The notes under the pieces are model-generated. The model did not search any database and was not told the origin of the DNA. It was given only the letters and a program-made list of their open reading frames with translations. Below are positions 43,201-56,900 of a stretch of 64,000 nucleotides of DNA, piece after piece (the first letter of the stretch is position 1; each line of letters begins with the position of its first letter). This stretch comes from Symbiodinium microadriaticum (taxonomy: Eukaryota > Sar > Dinophyceae > Suessiales > Symbiodiniaceae). The stretch spans positions 585,934 through 649,933 of the forward strand of contig LSRX01000057.1 of NCBI GenBank assembly GCA_001939145.1, written 5' to 3'. The position numbers were made by a program, and so were the translations under genes.

Positions 43201-46200
43201 CACGTGTGCAGGCGCCATCCAAGCAAGGAACATGGACGTGTCCGGTGGCAGCATAACCATCAGGGAGTCTACGTCTGGTGATGGAGGCAGTGGGGGGAGT
43301 GGGTCGCTTTCTTGGTCCTACAGGACAGGAGGACGAGGGATGCCCCCCCAAGAAGTGGAGCGTCATGGGCTCTGCAGTTTGGGGCGGAGGGTTTTTCGGG
43401 TGCAAGGCTTGAGAGGTTTGCAGGCAGATGCTGCCCCTGCAGTAACGCAGCAAGTCATATGTTTCAAAACCAATGTTTGTCTGGGCTTCCCGCTAGTGCA
43501 TTTTTTTGCCCGAGCCAACTTAGCTACAGCATCGTAATTGAGAAAGGCTAAATTGGCAGAAGGCAGGCCTTGGCAGAAATGTTAGTGTCGAGGGCTGATT
43601 CTGGGCTGAGTGCAAAGAGCGGTGCCTCCTTGCTGGCCGAGGGCTGATTCTGGGTTCAAGGAATAAGGCCAGCTTGCATATCAAGGTCGTCAGCTTGCGT
43701 ATCTTCACCGGCCTTCTCGCTTGGACAGCCGACAGCATGAGATCATGCCGGTAGCATGAGAGATCTGGTCGATGCTTCAAGCCTGGACCCGATTCCCTTG
43801 CAACTGCCTTTTGTTTCGCGTAGAATGCTGGTGCGGGGTTAAAGCTATCAATCAGTACGCTCGCAAGTTCTGGTCGTGAAAGCTTTTGTAGAAGCTCTCA
43901 GCTGCTGGTGCTTCTTCAGTTTGACATTTGTGTTCGCTAATGCTGCTCTGCAAGAATTCATCCGACGTGTAGTTTTAAAGGTGCAGTTCCGCCGAGTTGG
44001 AGAGCGTGGACCTTTACAGAGCGTGATTTCTGATATTGCATGGCTGCATGTACTCAGTTGCTCGGGATCTACATTCGCACAAGAGTCGCCTGAGAGTTGG
44101 CGGTGGGGTTTGCCCACATAACTCGCAAGTTTGTTCGGTCTCACACTCGTGTGTAGCAGGAGGAGTATAAACGGGACCAGGCCGCCCGGCTTTGGAAGTC
44201 CCGCTTTCGGTTTCAGGTTTTAGGTTTTCCGGTTTAAGGCTTAGGCAGCTGCTTCGGGTTCGGGCATATAGGTATAAGCAGCGGTTGAGCGACGCTGCCA
44301 CACGCGCGCAGGCGCCATCCGTGCCGAGAATACGATCGTCTCCGGTGGCAATGTCAGCATCACGGAGTCTAGGGCTTCGAGCAATGGAGGCAGCGGGGGA
44401 GTGGGTCAGTTTCTTGGTCTTGGAACAGGGGACGAGGGATCCCCGCCAAGAAGTGGCAAGCAGAGCGTCCAAGCCTTGGGAGGTTTGCAGGCAGATGCAA
44501 CTGGTGGTGGGCTGAGTGAAAAGTACGCTGTAAGGTTCAGGAAGAAGATTTGCTTGTACATCAAGGTCAGTTTGCATATTGGCCTGGACAGCCGACAGTA
44601 TGAGATCATGCCGGTAGCATGCGAAATCCGGTCGATGCTCCAAGCCTGGACCCGATTCCCTTGCAACTGCCTTTTGTTTAAGCGTAGAATGCTGGTGCGG
44701 GGTTAAAGCTATCAATCAGTCAGTACGTTCGCAAGTTCTGGTCGTGAAAGCTTTTGTAGAAGCTCTCAGCTGCTGGTACTTCTTCAGTCTGACATTTGTG
44801 TTCGCTAATGCTGCTCTGAAAGAATGCATCCCATGTGTAGTTCCGCGGTTCCGCCGAGTTGGCGGGCGTTAATCTCCACAGAGCTTCAATAGTGCTTTAT
44901 CATAGTGCGCGACTGCAACATGTACTCAGTTGCTCATATCTCATAATATGCCTGTCAGATCTCCATTCGCACAGGAATCGCCTTAAGTTCGCGGTCAGGG
45001 TTGCCCACAGAACTCGCAAGTTTGTTCTTTCTCACACTCCTGTGTAGCAGGAGGAGTATAAACGGGACCAGGCCCTGGCCCGGCTTTGGAAGTCCCGCTT
45101 TCAGCTGCTTCGGATTCGGGCATATAAGTAGAAGTAGTGGTTGAGCGACGCTGCCACACGCGTGCAGGCGCCATCTTTGCAGGGAACATGATGATCGTCT
45201 CCGGTGGCAATGTCACCATCACGAAGTCTGAGACTTGGGAGCAAGGAGGCAGCGGGGGAGTGGGTCGCTTGCTTGGTATTAGAACAGGGGACGAGGGATG
45301 TCTCCCCCAAGAAGTGGCACATGGGCTATGCAGTTTTGCGGCAGAGGGTTCTTCGGGTGCAAGGCTTGACAGGTTTGCAGGCAGATGCAGCCCCTGCGGT
45401 AACGCAGCAAGTCATATTTTTTAAAACCAATGTTTGCCTGGTCTTCCTGCTGGTGCATCTTTTTGCCCGAGCCGACTTAGCTGCAGCAGTGTACTTGATA
45501 AAGGTTCAAAATTGCAGAAAGCAGGCCTTTGCAGAAATGTTGGTGCTGTGACCCCTTGCCGGCCGAGGGCTGATTCTGGGTTCAGGGAAGAAGGGTTGCT
45601 TGGGTTTCAAGCTCAGCTTGTGTTTCATTACCGGCCTTCTCGCCTGGACAGCCGACAGCATGAGACCATGTCAGGAAGCATGAGAGATCCGGTCGATGCT
45701 TCAAGCCTGGACCCGATGCCCTTGCAACTACCCTGGTTAAGTGTAGAATGCTGGTGCGGGGTTAAAGCTATCAACCAGTACGCTCGCAAGCTCTGGTCGT
45801 GAAAGCTTGTGTAGAAGCTCCCAGCAGCTGGTGCTTCTTCAGTCTGACATTTGTGTTTGCAAATGCTGCTCTGCAAGAACTCATCCGATGTGTACTTCCA
45901 GGAAACCTGCGGTTCCGCCGAGTTGGCGGGCGTTGATCTCCACAGAGCTTCAATAGTGAGTTTTCGTATTGCCTGGCTGCAGCATTAATACTCAGTTGCT
46001 CATGTATATATATATATATATATATATATATCCATATCTCATACGTTTGCGTCATCGCCATTCGCACAGGAATCGCCTTAGAGTTGGCGGTGGGGTTTGC
46101 CCACATGACTCGCAAGTGTGTTCGGTCTCCCACTCGCCCCGGAAGTCCCGTTCGCGGTTTCAGGGTTCAGGGTTTCCGGTTTAGGGCTCAGGCAGCTGCT

Positions 46201-49200
46201 TCGGATTCGGGCATAGGTAGAAGCAGCGGTTGAGCGACGCTGGCGCATGTGTGCAGGTGCCATCTATGCAGGGATGGACATGATCGTCTCCAGTGGCAAT
46301 GTCACCATCTCGGAGTCTGAGGCTTCAGAGGATGGAGGCAGCCGCTTTCTTGGTATTAGAACAGGGGACGAGGGGTCCGCGCAAGTGGCACGCAGGAGGG
46401 TTCTTCGGGTGCAAGGCTTGAGAGGTTTGCAGGCAGACGCAGCTCCTGCTCTAACGCAGCAAGTCATATTGTCAAAACCAATAATGTTTACCTGGGCTTC
46501 CTGCTGGTTCCTCTTTCTGCCCGGACCGACTTAGCTACAGCAGTGTACTTGATAAACGCTAAAAATGGCAGAAAGCAGGCCTTGGCAGAAATGTTGGTGC
46601 TGTGACCCCTTGCCGGCCGAGGGCTGATTCTGGGTTCTGGGAGTGCTTTCATATCATGGTCAGTTTGCATATCATTGCCGGCCTTCTCGCCTGCAGAGCC
46701 GACAGTTTGTGATCATGTCGGCAGCATGAGAAATCCGGTCGATGCTGCAAGCCTGGACCAGATGCCCTTGCAACTGCCTTTTGTTTAAGCGTAGAATGCT
46801 GGTGCGGGGTTAAAGCTATCAATCAGTACGTTCGCAAGTTCTCGTCGTGAAAGCTGTTGTAAAAGTTCCAATCTGCTGGTGCTTCTTCGGTCAGAAATTT
46901 GTGTTCGCTAATGCTGCTCTGCAAGAATTCATCCGACGTGTAGTTCCAGGAAAGGTGCGGTTCCGCCGAGTCGGCGGGCGTTGATCTCCACAGAGATTTA
47001 CAAGTGATTTTTCGTGTTGCATCGCTGCAGCATTAACACTCATTTGCTCATATATCTCATACGTTTGCGCCATCTCCATTCGCATAGGAATGGCCTTAGA
47101 CTTGGCGGTGGGGTTTGCCCACAGAACTCGCAAGTTGGTTCGGTCTCACGCTCGCGTGCAACGGGAGGAGTACAGAGGGGACCAGGCCCTGGCCCGGCTT
47201 TGGAAGTCCCGCTTTCGTTTTCAGGGTTTGTAGGGTTTCCGGCTTAGGGCTTAGGCAGCTGCTTCGGATTCGGGCATATAAGTATAAGTAGTGGTTGAGC
47301 GACGCTGCCACACGCGCGCAGGCGCCATCCTTGCCGAGAACATGAACATGTCCGGTGGCAATGTCACCATCACGAAGTCTGCGGCTTCGCAGAATGGAGG
47401 CAGTGGGGGAGTGGGTGGCTTTATTGGTCCTAGAACAGGGGACGAGGGATGTCTCCCACAAGAAGTGGCACGCAGAGCGTCATGGGCTATGCAGTTTTGG
47501 GGCAGATGCCGCCCCAGCAGTGTGTGTGTGTGTGTGTACTTGATAAAGGTTAAAATGGCAGAAACAGGCCTTAGCAGAAAGGTTGGTGTCGAGGGCTGAT
47601 TCTGGGCTGAGGTTCAAGGAATAAGGCCAGCTTCCATATCAGAGTCGTCAGCTTGCGTATCTTCACCGCCTTTTTTGGCCTGGACAGCCGACAGTTTGTG
47701 ATCATGTCGGCAGCATGAGAAATCCGGTCGATGCTGCAAGCCTGGACCCGATGCCCTTGCAACTGCCTTTTGTTTAAGCGTAGAATGCTGGTGCGGGGTT
47801 AAAGCTATCAATCAGTACGTTCGCAAGTTCTCGTCGTGAAAGCTGTTGTAAAAGTTCCAATCTGCTGGTGCTTCTTCAGTCAGAAATTTGTGTTCGCTAA
47901 TGCTGCTCTGCAAGAATTCATCCGACGTGTAGTTCCAGGAAAGGTGCGGTTCCGCCGAGTCGGCGGGCGTTGATCTCCACAGAGATTTAAAAGTGATTTT
48001 TCGTGTTGCATGGCTGCAGCATTAACACTCATTTGCTCATATATCTCATACGTTTGCGCCATCTCCATTCGCATAGGAATGGCCTTAGACTTGGCGATGG
48101 GGTTTGCCCACAGAACTCGCAAGTTGGTTCGGTCTCACGCTCGCCCCGGAAGTCGCGCTTTCGGTTGCAGGGTTTATAGGGTTTCCGGTTTAGGGCTCAG
48201 GCAGCTGCTTCGGATTCGGGCAGAGGTATAAGCAGCGGTTGAGCGACGCTGACGCACGCAGGCGCCATCCGTGCATGGAACATGGACGTCTCCGGTGGCA
48301 CCGTGACCATCAAGGAGTCGACGGCACGGGAGGATGGAGGCAGCGGGGGAATGGGTCGTTTTCTTGGTCCTAGAACAGGGAACGAGGGATCCCCCCCCAA
48401 GAAGTGGCACGCAGAGCGTCATGGACTCTGCAGTGTAGGGCGGAGGTTCTTCGGGTGCAAGGCTTGAGAGGTTTGCAGGCAGATGCAACCCCTGCTGTAG
48501 CGCTACGGGTCATAAGCAATGTTTAGGAGTTCAGAAGCACGTAGGATGCATGATGCATCAGTACATCGCTCCGCTGCTGATGGGCAGTCTTTCCCAACCG
48601 CAGGAAACGAGTAATTCTGCTCTCGCTGACTGACGGTTGATGTTCGCACCCTAGCCGCATCTTGAACAGAGCTTTCAGCACCAGCAGCTCATTGCCTCGA
48701 GCGACGCCGCCCTCTTCCAAATGCTTGTCTGGGAGCTCTCTCTTGCACGGTTTCGCACATGAAATTAATCATTCAGATTCGTAGCCAGCGGCCAGCAGCC
48801 ACGTCCACACGTTGGCTGTTGGCTCTGGGAGCCTGAAGTCTGAAGAAACTTTACAGCGGTGGGTTCTTCGAGTTGAACTTGATACAAGCTGAGGGCTTTC
48901 GGGGCATCACGTAGCCCAGCAATTGCTCCATTTGCAAGCACTTGCTGTAAAGAGCCCTGTCGGGAGCTCCCGAGAAACGACCCGCCCAGAAATAAGGGAA
49001 ACTGGCAGGATTGCTTCTATAAGCATCACCCGCAGACCTGCAACAGTTCGACCCCCAACTCGATCAGACTTTGAACGATCCTTTCTTGTCTGTTGGGTAT
49101 TGCAGTTGCTTGTTGCAAGATCTCTGTCGCAGCCTGATCCTGCCGCTGCGAGCCGATTGAAGTTCATCCTTTGGACTGTTAAGACTCGTGGCTAGCGGTT

Positions 49201-50930
49201 GTATCACAGGCTGAACCCTCCACCGTGCTGCTCTCGCTGGAAACATTTGGCTGTGGTGTTGTGAGACAAAGCAGTCAAGCTGCTACTGCAATTCTGTTGA
49301 GCTTTCAGTGAATCACTGTCGGGAAGGTGCCGCTTCCTCGGCCCAATCGGCAAATCCACACCTGCCCTGCCCTGGAGGCTGCATTTATGCTCCGCACGAA
49401 TTCACACACTCCGGCGGCGTGGTGAGCCTTAAGGGCTGCAAAGCCCGTCGCGAAGGAGGCACCGGGCCCGGGTTTCCAGCAGTCCTGAGGCTTTGCGGAA
49501 GCTTTGAGCCGCTGGCATGTTGCTGATTCGTTTAGTGGGAGCGTTTCCACGGCAAGGTGGCATTTTCTCGCATAACAACGTGACGATGGAGGAGATGGCC
49601 ACGCTGACCATCGGGGACTCCCAGGCGGAGAGAGGCGGAGGCATCATGACGACGAAGATCCGCAACAAGGCAGGGGTTACTAACCTTTGATGCTGGAAGC
49701 TTCCCTTTGCCATGTGTCTCTCCGCCTCCTAACTTCTAGGGATGGTTGAACTTACCTTTTGTGCGCACGACCTGGTGCGGCGAGGCAAGGCGGCTGCATG
49801 TGTCGAACTGCTCTGCGCGAGCCACGGCGGCTGTGTCTACGTGAAAGCCGGGGCCGAACTCGCTGCCCCGCTGTCTTTGAGCGGCTGTATGGCCAAAGGC
49901 ACGGGTGGCGGCATCTACGCCCAAGGAAACCTCGTGTCGCAGCAGATCAGCTGCACCCACTGCCATGCCCCGACTTCAGAGTGCTTGCACTTGGAATCTG
50001 GCGAGGCAAGCATCGAAAGCCTGACACTTCACAGCGGATCAAGTCTCGTTCCAGCGTTTCCAAGCATTGTTGCCGCTGGAGATGATGCGAACGTGACGCT
50101 TGTCAGAGTTGACTGCCGCGAAGTGCCCGCCTGCACCCTGGCTGTCGCGCAGATGCAGCTGGCAGAGCTCCAGTGCCAGCGAGGAGAGAGCCGCCAATCC
50201 CTGGCCGACGGCACGGCGTGCCGAGAATGCCCAGCGGGACAGATCCGCCTCGTTGCGGTCGACAAGGCTCGTTTGTGTTTGGGGAGCCAGTCGGGTACCG
50301 TTAATTATAGTCACAGAGTACTGTCGTGAGAGGCTCTTGCGCTTTGTGCGGTTTGTCCCGGCAGCGCGGCGAAGCAGCACGACTTGGAACTCTGAAACAT
50401 ATGAGAAATGAGAATCAAACGTCTCCGAGTTCATCTACTGTGAGATCACTGCAAACCCGGAGCTCGAAGTCGGAAGTCCATCAACTCACATGGGTAGTAC
50501 CTTACCCTATCAGAGCCTACTTGATTTTTGTAATTGGGCTGGATGATAAGAATGTACCCACCTACAAGAAGTATATACATAATAATAAGAACAATAACAG
50601 TAGTAGTAATAATAGGAATAGTAATAATACTAGTAATAATAATAATAATTAGAATATATATATATATATGTATATTGTATATCATAATATATCTATATAT
50701 TATAGTATATTATAATATAATATATTATATTGTATTACATTTATGTTTATATTATATTATATTATATTATATTATATTATATTATATTATATTATATTAT
50801 ATTATATTCTATTATATATACTGTAGTCATCAACGAGCCGACATGGGGGACGGCTGCACGGAAGATCGCGGAAGCTTGGGCTTCGACGTCGCAAGGTTTG
50901 TGGTGGCATCCGCTTTTTCACAAACTTATC

Positions 50931-50962
<32 letters not shown>

Positions 50963-53900
50963 TAGATAGAGAGATAGATAGATAGATAGATAGATAGATA
51001 GTATATAAAAAAACAGGTAGAGTATATATAAAAAAAAGCAGGTAGAAGGTAAAATTGTTTGCCGCTGGAGCTTCCAAAGTTTGGCCCTTTTCGCTTTTCA
51101 CTGCCGCATGTCTATTCGCGTCCGCATCCCAGTCGCGGGATGTCTCTTAGCTTGCTGCGTTGTGCAGGAAGATGCCCGCTGCACTCCGTGCCCCAACATG
51201 GGAAATCTCACCATTGGCTGCACATCCACGGAGCTGCATGTGCCACCCGGCTACATGGTCCGGGCCTTGGGCTGTAGCTCAGATCCTTCAGCTCAGCTCT
51301 ATGGCCGTTATTCGACGCGATGCCCCCCCAGCTCTGGCAGAGGTGGATTTCGATCGCGACGTGGCCGCCGATCTCTCTGCCTGGTATCGGTGCCCCAATG
51401 AGATGGCCCCTTGCACTTGAACTTGGAAGTTGTATGTCAGATGACCCGTGAAGAGGTTTGCTTCGCCTGCGACGTAGTTAGCCGTGAGTGAGCCGTGATT
51501 AGCTGAGGCCTGCCGCGGCGGCCACTTCAATGCCAGCAGCGTCCCCGGGGCGCGCGCGGAGGACGGGGCCCGGGGGTTGGAGGTGCATGCCTCTCAGGCG
51601 GTTGGAGGGCCTCCTGGGGATTCTGAGATCGTCTCCAAGGCTGGAGATGTGGGACTATAGCTTTGATTGGTTTGGCTTGGGCACACAGCTTCAAGCAACA
51701 GGATGCTTTGGATGCACCGTAGCCATCGCAACAACATTACGTGATCCTTGCAGACAACGGGGACTATGAGGGGAGCAGTGTGTCATGGTGTGTGCTGGCA
51801 GGAGCTGGCGCCCATGTGTGAAGAGGGCTATCATGGCCCCGGGACCCTTGGTACAAATTTGCGCCCGCAGAAGTCACAGCGAGAGAGGAGAGAGAGGGAG
51901 AAAGAGACAGTCCCTTAAGCCTGCAGGGTTAGACTCGAGCGCTGTCTCGTCAGTTTGAACCCCACTATGCGACCTAAAGCTGGATCTATGGTAATTAAAT
52001 TATGTGGCTTCCTCATTAGGGTGCTCGCAACTTCAATCGAACTCGTTAACGGGGACCCAGTTCAGAGGTGGAGTTTTCAGTCATCTTGGCCCGCCAGGAG
52101 CGCAGCGCAGTCGGAGCAGGATTTCTCATCAGTCAGGGAGGGATGGAGAGGGAAGGAGAGGGAGGAAAAAAGGGTTTGCATGACGAGGTTGAGGTGGAGG
52201 AGGGAGGGGAGAAGGGAGAGAATGGAAAGACCGCAAGAGGGAAGAAAGAAAGAGAGAAGTATGTAGAAGGGAAGCGAAGGCATCGAGGGCGTCACTCCTT
52301 GAAACCGCGTCGAGGTGCACGAACTGCACTGAAGGCTACGCGCGTGCAGATGCAGATGTTCTGCAGTGCGTCCCCTGCGCCAACTGGACCACCTCGCCAA
52401 AGCAGGCCGGGAACAAACGGAGGGAACTGGCACAAAGCGGGCAGTGCGGTTTTCAAGGTGGTGTGGTACGTCAGCTTCTTTCTCTTAAAGAACCTGGCCC
52501 TCTTTGTTTCGGCGGTTGGCAGTGCCGTTGCCCCAGGGTGCAAGGGAAAGCCTTCGCAGCGTTTGCTGCCGATGCTTGAATATGCTCGAGTCCCTGCCAT
52601 AAGGTGGAGGGCAGCGGGGGCAAAAGGGCCGCCAGTGCGACGCTTCTGAATCAGGCCATGTCCTTCGCTGCTGTGGCCGGTGTGACCATGTGGCTCGGAA
52701 CAAAAAAAGTGCCTGAGTACCTTTACAAGTACCAATGCCTAGTTTGGACTAAGGTCCCTATCAAATCTATACCGGGGTATTTATGCAGAATGAGAACCAA
52801 CAGAAAGTACGAAGTTTAAGGAAGTCTGCTTCGGGCTCTGCAGAAGCTTCGTGCTGAGCTTTGTTGGGCTCCCGAGGTCCGGCGCCATGCAGACGGGCAC
52901 TTTCAAGAACGATCTCGACAATGCAGCAAAGGACCCCGGAGCCGCCTTCTCGTGCTGGCACCCTTATGTCCCTGCTTTTTGTTCCCAAGTTTTCTGAGCC
53001 TCGTCGCAGGTTGCCCTACACCTGTTGGCTCTGCCGGCATCCCTCGCCCAAGGGCAAGGCTCCAGTGATGGCGGCGGCAGCAGCAGCATGTCAGGCCAGT
53101 GCCTGCTTCAGCTGCTTCACATGGACAGCGGCATCCACAACGTCCACATGCTAATGTCCCTTTGGCCAGCGCTGCTTGTGGCACCCTGAGCCGCATTGAG
53201 TAGAGGGCTCAAATCTTTCAGCCCGTCATCTCTGGACCAGGGCCAACCGAAGGTGCTCCGAATTTTAGCGCGTCTTTCACATTCTTTCACCCACCCGAGG
53301 CAGGTCTCGCCGTGCTGAAAGGTGGCTGGCTTGCGGCCGTGGTTGGAAGCAACGTCTTCCTGCCAGCCTTCATCGCCGGATTCGGAAAGTGCCTTGACGG
53401 CCCTTGCAAAGTTTTCATTAAGGTTGGCAAAGCCGTGTTTTAGGATTTATATGCTTCTGGGACATAGATAATTTCTATAGATGTTTCGGGTTCATAGGGT
53501 TCTACGTATAACGTCACATGGCCTAGGTACCTCGTGGCTTTCCGGCTGCGGCCTGAATCAGAAAACGAGGCCCTCGGCGTGCTTTGTTGGCCTTCGCGCT
53601 GGGGTAGTTGTTTTGAGGTTTATGGTATATACGGCTTAGGAGTTTAGGGTTTATTAGTTTAGGGTTCCGGTTGAGGTAAGAGCTCGCGCGCTTCAGGCGC
53701 TGCATCTGGATTTCCTTCCCCCCGACCCGCAGATGAGTTCCTACGTTCCGCTGCGGATCGCAGCAGTGCTCGGTGCCATCGTGGGCTTCTCCGCGCTGAG
53801 CGTGTGCAGCTGGATCTACACTGTGCCTTGGTCGCCGACGGTCGCCAGAGACACACATTCGCTGTTCAGCTGCCTGATAAGCCCTGTAAACCCTGAACCA

Positions 53901-56900
53901 GTAAGCCCTAAACCCGAAGCCGCAACAGGTGAGAACCCGATCGCCGAAGGAGACACGACCGCACGTGGCCTATTTGATTCAGGCAGGTTGATCGGAGTCG
54001 TAAACCTTAAAATCCGAAAAGCCTACAGCCCTAAAGGCCCTACATAAAAAGCCTAAACCCTAAACCCCAGAGCTCTGCCAGGCATACCGACCTGAGTGTG
54101 CCATTTGGGAGGCCGGCCTTGTCTTGTCGGATCGACCCTATAGTCGTAGCCTGAAGAGCGCTTCCCTTAAAGGGTTAAAGGGTTACCGGTTACCATAAGG
54201 TGTTTATTAGGATTGTATGATAGTTTGGGGCTTTAGGGTTTTGGGTTTGGGTTTAGTGCTTCATGGTTTTTGCAGCTCGAATGTGTTTGTTCCTCTCTTT
54301 GGCACTTCGTTATCGTCTCGGGGCGAAACAATCGGTGAAGTGCCCGCAAGTAAGCTGCCATGACCGCCAGGTGGAGCGGCTGATGCGTAAGGCCTGCATT
54401 GGGGGGCCGAGGGAGGGGTATACAGACCCGCCGCAATGCTCGCCGCAAATGTGACCATTTGTGCAGCATCCGTATCATTGGTTTTACATAGTCTGGAGGG
54501 CTCCTGGTCGGCTCAAGTGCACATGCAGATTTTCTGTGGGTCAAGGTCATGGTAGGACATTCATGGTGCGCACGGATGCGCACGGTGTCGAGCCACAAGA
54601 AGCGAAAACGAACAAATTCTATAATCACCCAGCAACCTGAAAGGAGCGATTCCTGTGCTTCTAGGGCTCCCATAAATTAAACCAAAAACCATCAAGCCAA
54701 AACCTAACCCTAAACCCGAAGAACGATAGAAAAGTTCCTGCCAGGTGGTCCTTTCACTGATCGCCACCGTCCTGCCTGTCACTTTGTCGCCCGTGGCCTC
54801 GTCGGCACAGCAGCCGGGGCACCCCGAAAAAGATTGCAATACTTACGTACCTAGCGAAACACCAAGCTACAGGCATACATACCAATACTGGCTGGCTGGC
54901 TGCCTGCCTACCTGGCCGCCTGCCTACCTGGCTGGCTGGCTGGCTGCCACCTACCTACCTACCTACCTACCTACCTAAACCTACCTGCCTGCCTACCTAC
55001 CTGCCCACACCTACACCTACCTGCCTGCCTGCCTACCTACCGACCGACCGACCGACGACCTACCTACCTACCTGCCTACTACCTACGTACCTACCTACCT
55101 ACCTACCTACCTACCTACCTACCCAACCTACCTACCTACCTACCTACCTACCTGCCTACCTACCTACCTACCGACCTACCTACCTACCTACTTACCTACC
55201 TGCCTGCCTACCTACCTACCTACCTACCTACCTACTTACCCACCTACCTACCTACCTACCTACCGACCCACCTCCAACCTACCTGCCTACCTACCTACCT
55301 ACCTACCTACCCACCTACCTACCTACCTACCTACCACCCACCTACCTACCTACCTACCTACCTACCTACCTACCCACCTACCTACCTACCTACCTACCTA
55401 CCTACATATACATATGAGTCAACAATATCTATGTATGTAATATTTGTATCTATATATTTATATTATATTCATATTCCTATTTTCGTTTATATTTACATTT
55501 CCATACATTTATATTCATTTATGTTTATGTATGTATGAACGTACGTACGTACCTATGTACGTATACGTATGGATGGATGGATGGATGGATGGATGGATGG
55601 ATGGATGGATGTACGCGTGTATGTATACACACATGTGTGTATATGCATTCAAAGTAAGCAACTATACACATAGATACCTTCCCATGTCGCACTGGGATTC
55701 CATGGAGGGAGAGAGTTGTGCCGTCTCTGGGAAGCAGCGGGGAGCTCTGAAGGCACTTCAGATGGAAGCCGTGACTCTGGTTCTCATCGCGTCCCTGGTG
55801 GCGCATTTATACTTCTGGCCATATCAGGCGGCCTGGCTCTACTAAATTCAAGTCTTCAAGTGGGTCCTTTCAAGGGCTGCGCTCTAGTCGTGTCCTGTTT
55901 GTGCGGGTGAGGCAGATGACTGGAACCGTGCAGAGATCTACCTGTTGATCGTGAGCCTGACCATTACAGGGATGACTACTTGTCTTATCGTGACTGGCTC
56001 GCATTCAGTGGGAGAGCTTTTGAGCTGGGGGTTAGGTTAGGGGTGCTGCAGCTTTCAGCGGTGAAGCGGAGGCCAACGACCTGCACTGGGCGAAGTCCAC
56101 TTTGACACAGCGCGTCCTGGTGTTCCTGATTTGCTCCATTGCTGGAGACACCCGGCTGCAGTGGCCCTACGGTTCCAAACCGCCCTTCCTTCTTCCTAAT
56201 TTCCCCTCCCTCCCTCCCTCCCTCCCTCCCTCCCACTTTAGGCGGGCAGCATGGCAGCTTAGAGTTTAACCGAAGCTCAGGGAATTTGCATCGTCATGAT
56301 GGTCACCTTCGCCCTGGCCTACCTGGCGGAGCGGCGCCAGAGGGCCGAGGCCAAGAAGGCGGAGGAAGCGTCGGCCGCCAGGCGCGTGAGCTGCTTTTGG
56401 GGTCAGTTCTTGAGAGCAAAGCCATCTGAAGCAGCAGAAAGCTTCGTTCTGATCAAAACCCTCGAAACGATGGTTGCAGCCGACCCGCAGCCGGGGTTTG
56501 CGACGAGACCGAACTTGGGGAATGCTGAGGTGCATTTTTTGTGTGTCTGTGTGTGTGTGCCCTTCTAACTTTAATCCCTGAAGCCGTAAACCCGACAAAG
56601 ACGAAGCCCTAAACCCTTACGGAGAGTCACCCGGCATCCCACCTCAGAAGGGCCCCGTTTCCGGATCTCGGGGTCCAGACTTTCACGATGAGGTCTTTGT
56701 CACCGAGAAGGGAGGCCGCCGCTGAGCCCCGCGCTGATGAAACAAGCACTGTAGATGATTAGATCTGGCACCTTTCTGACGGCGAAGAGCAAAAAGTCCG
56801 TCTTTCCTGAACAAGCTTCCTACCAGGCAAGTTTTGCCTTCCGAATGTCGTTCTCTCCCCTTAGGGCCGAGCTGGCAGGAAAGCTCGCGCGGGCTGCAGC

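Noticed and set aside
25680-48360. GGGGGA|GTGGGT as GT donor of the cassette exons
   Set aside because: The GT is not conserved (A1, A7, B1, B5, B7 lack or alter it) and it would end in phase 0, which does not fit the phase-1 acceptor of the next cassette.
50534-50965. 143-codon plus-strand frame rich in Ile and Tyr
   Set aside because: Produced by TA and ATATT simple repeats.
51716-51726. ACCGTAGCCAT, matching the first 11 bases of the spliced leader
   Set aside because: The match stops there and the context is a gene B intron. An 11-base match is not rare in 128 kb of strand.
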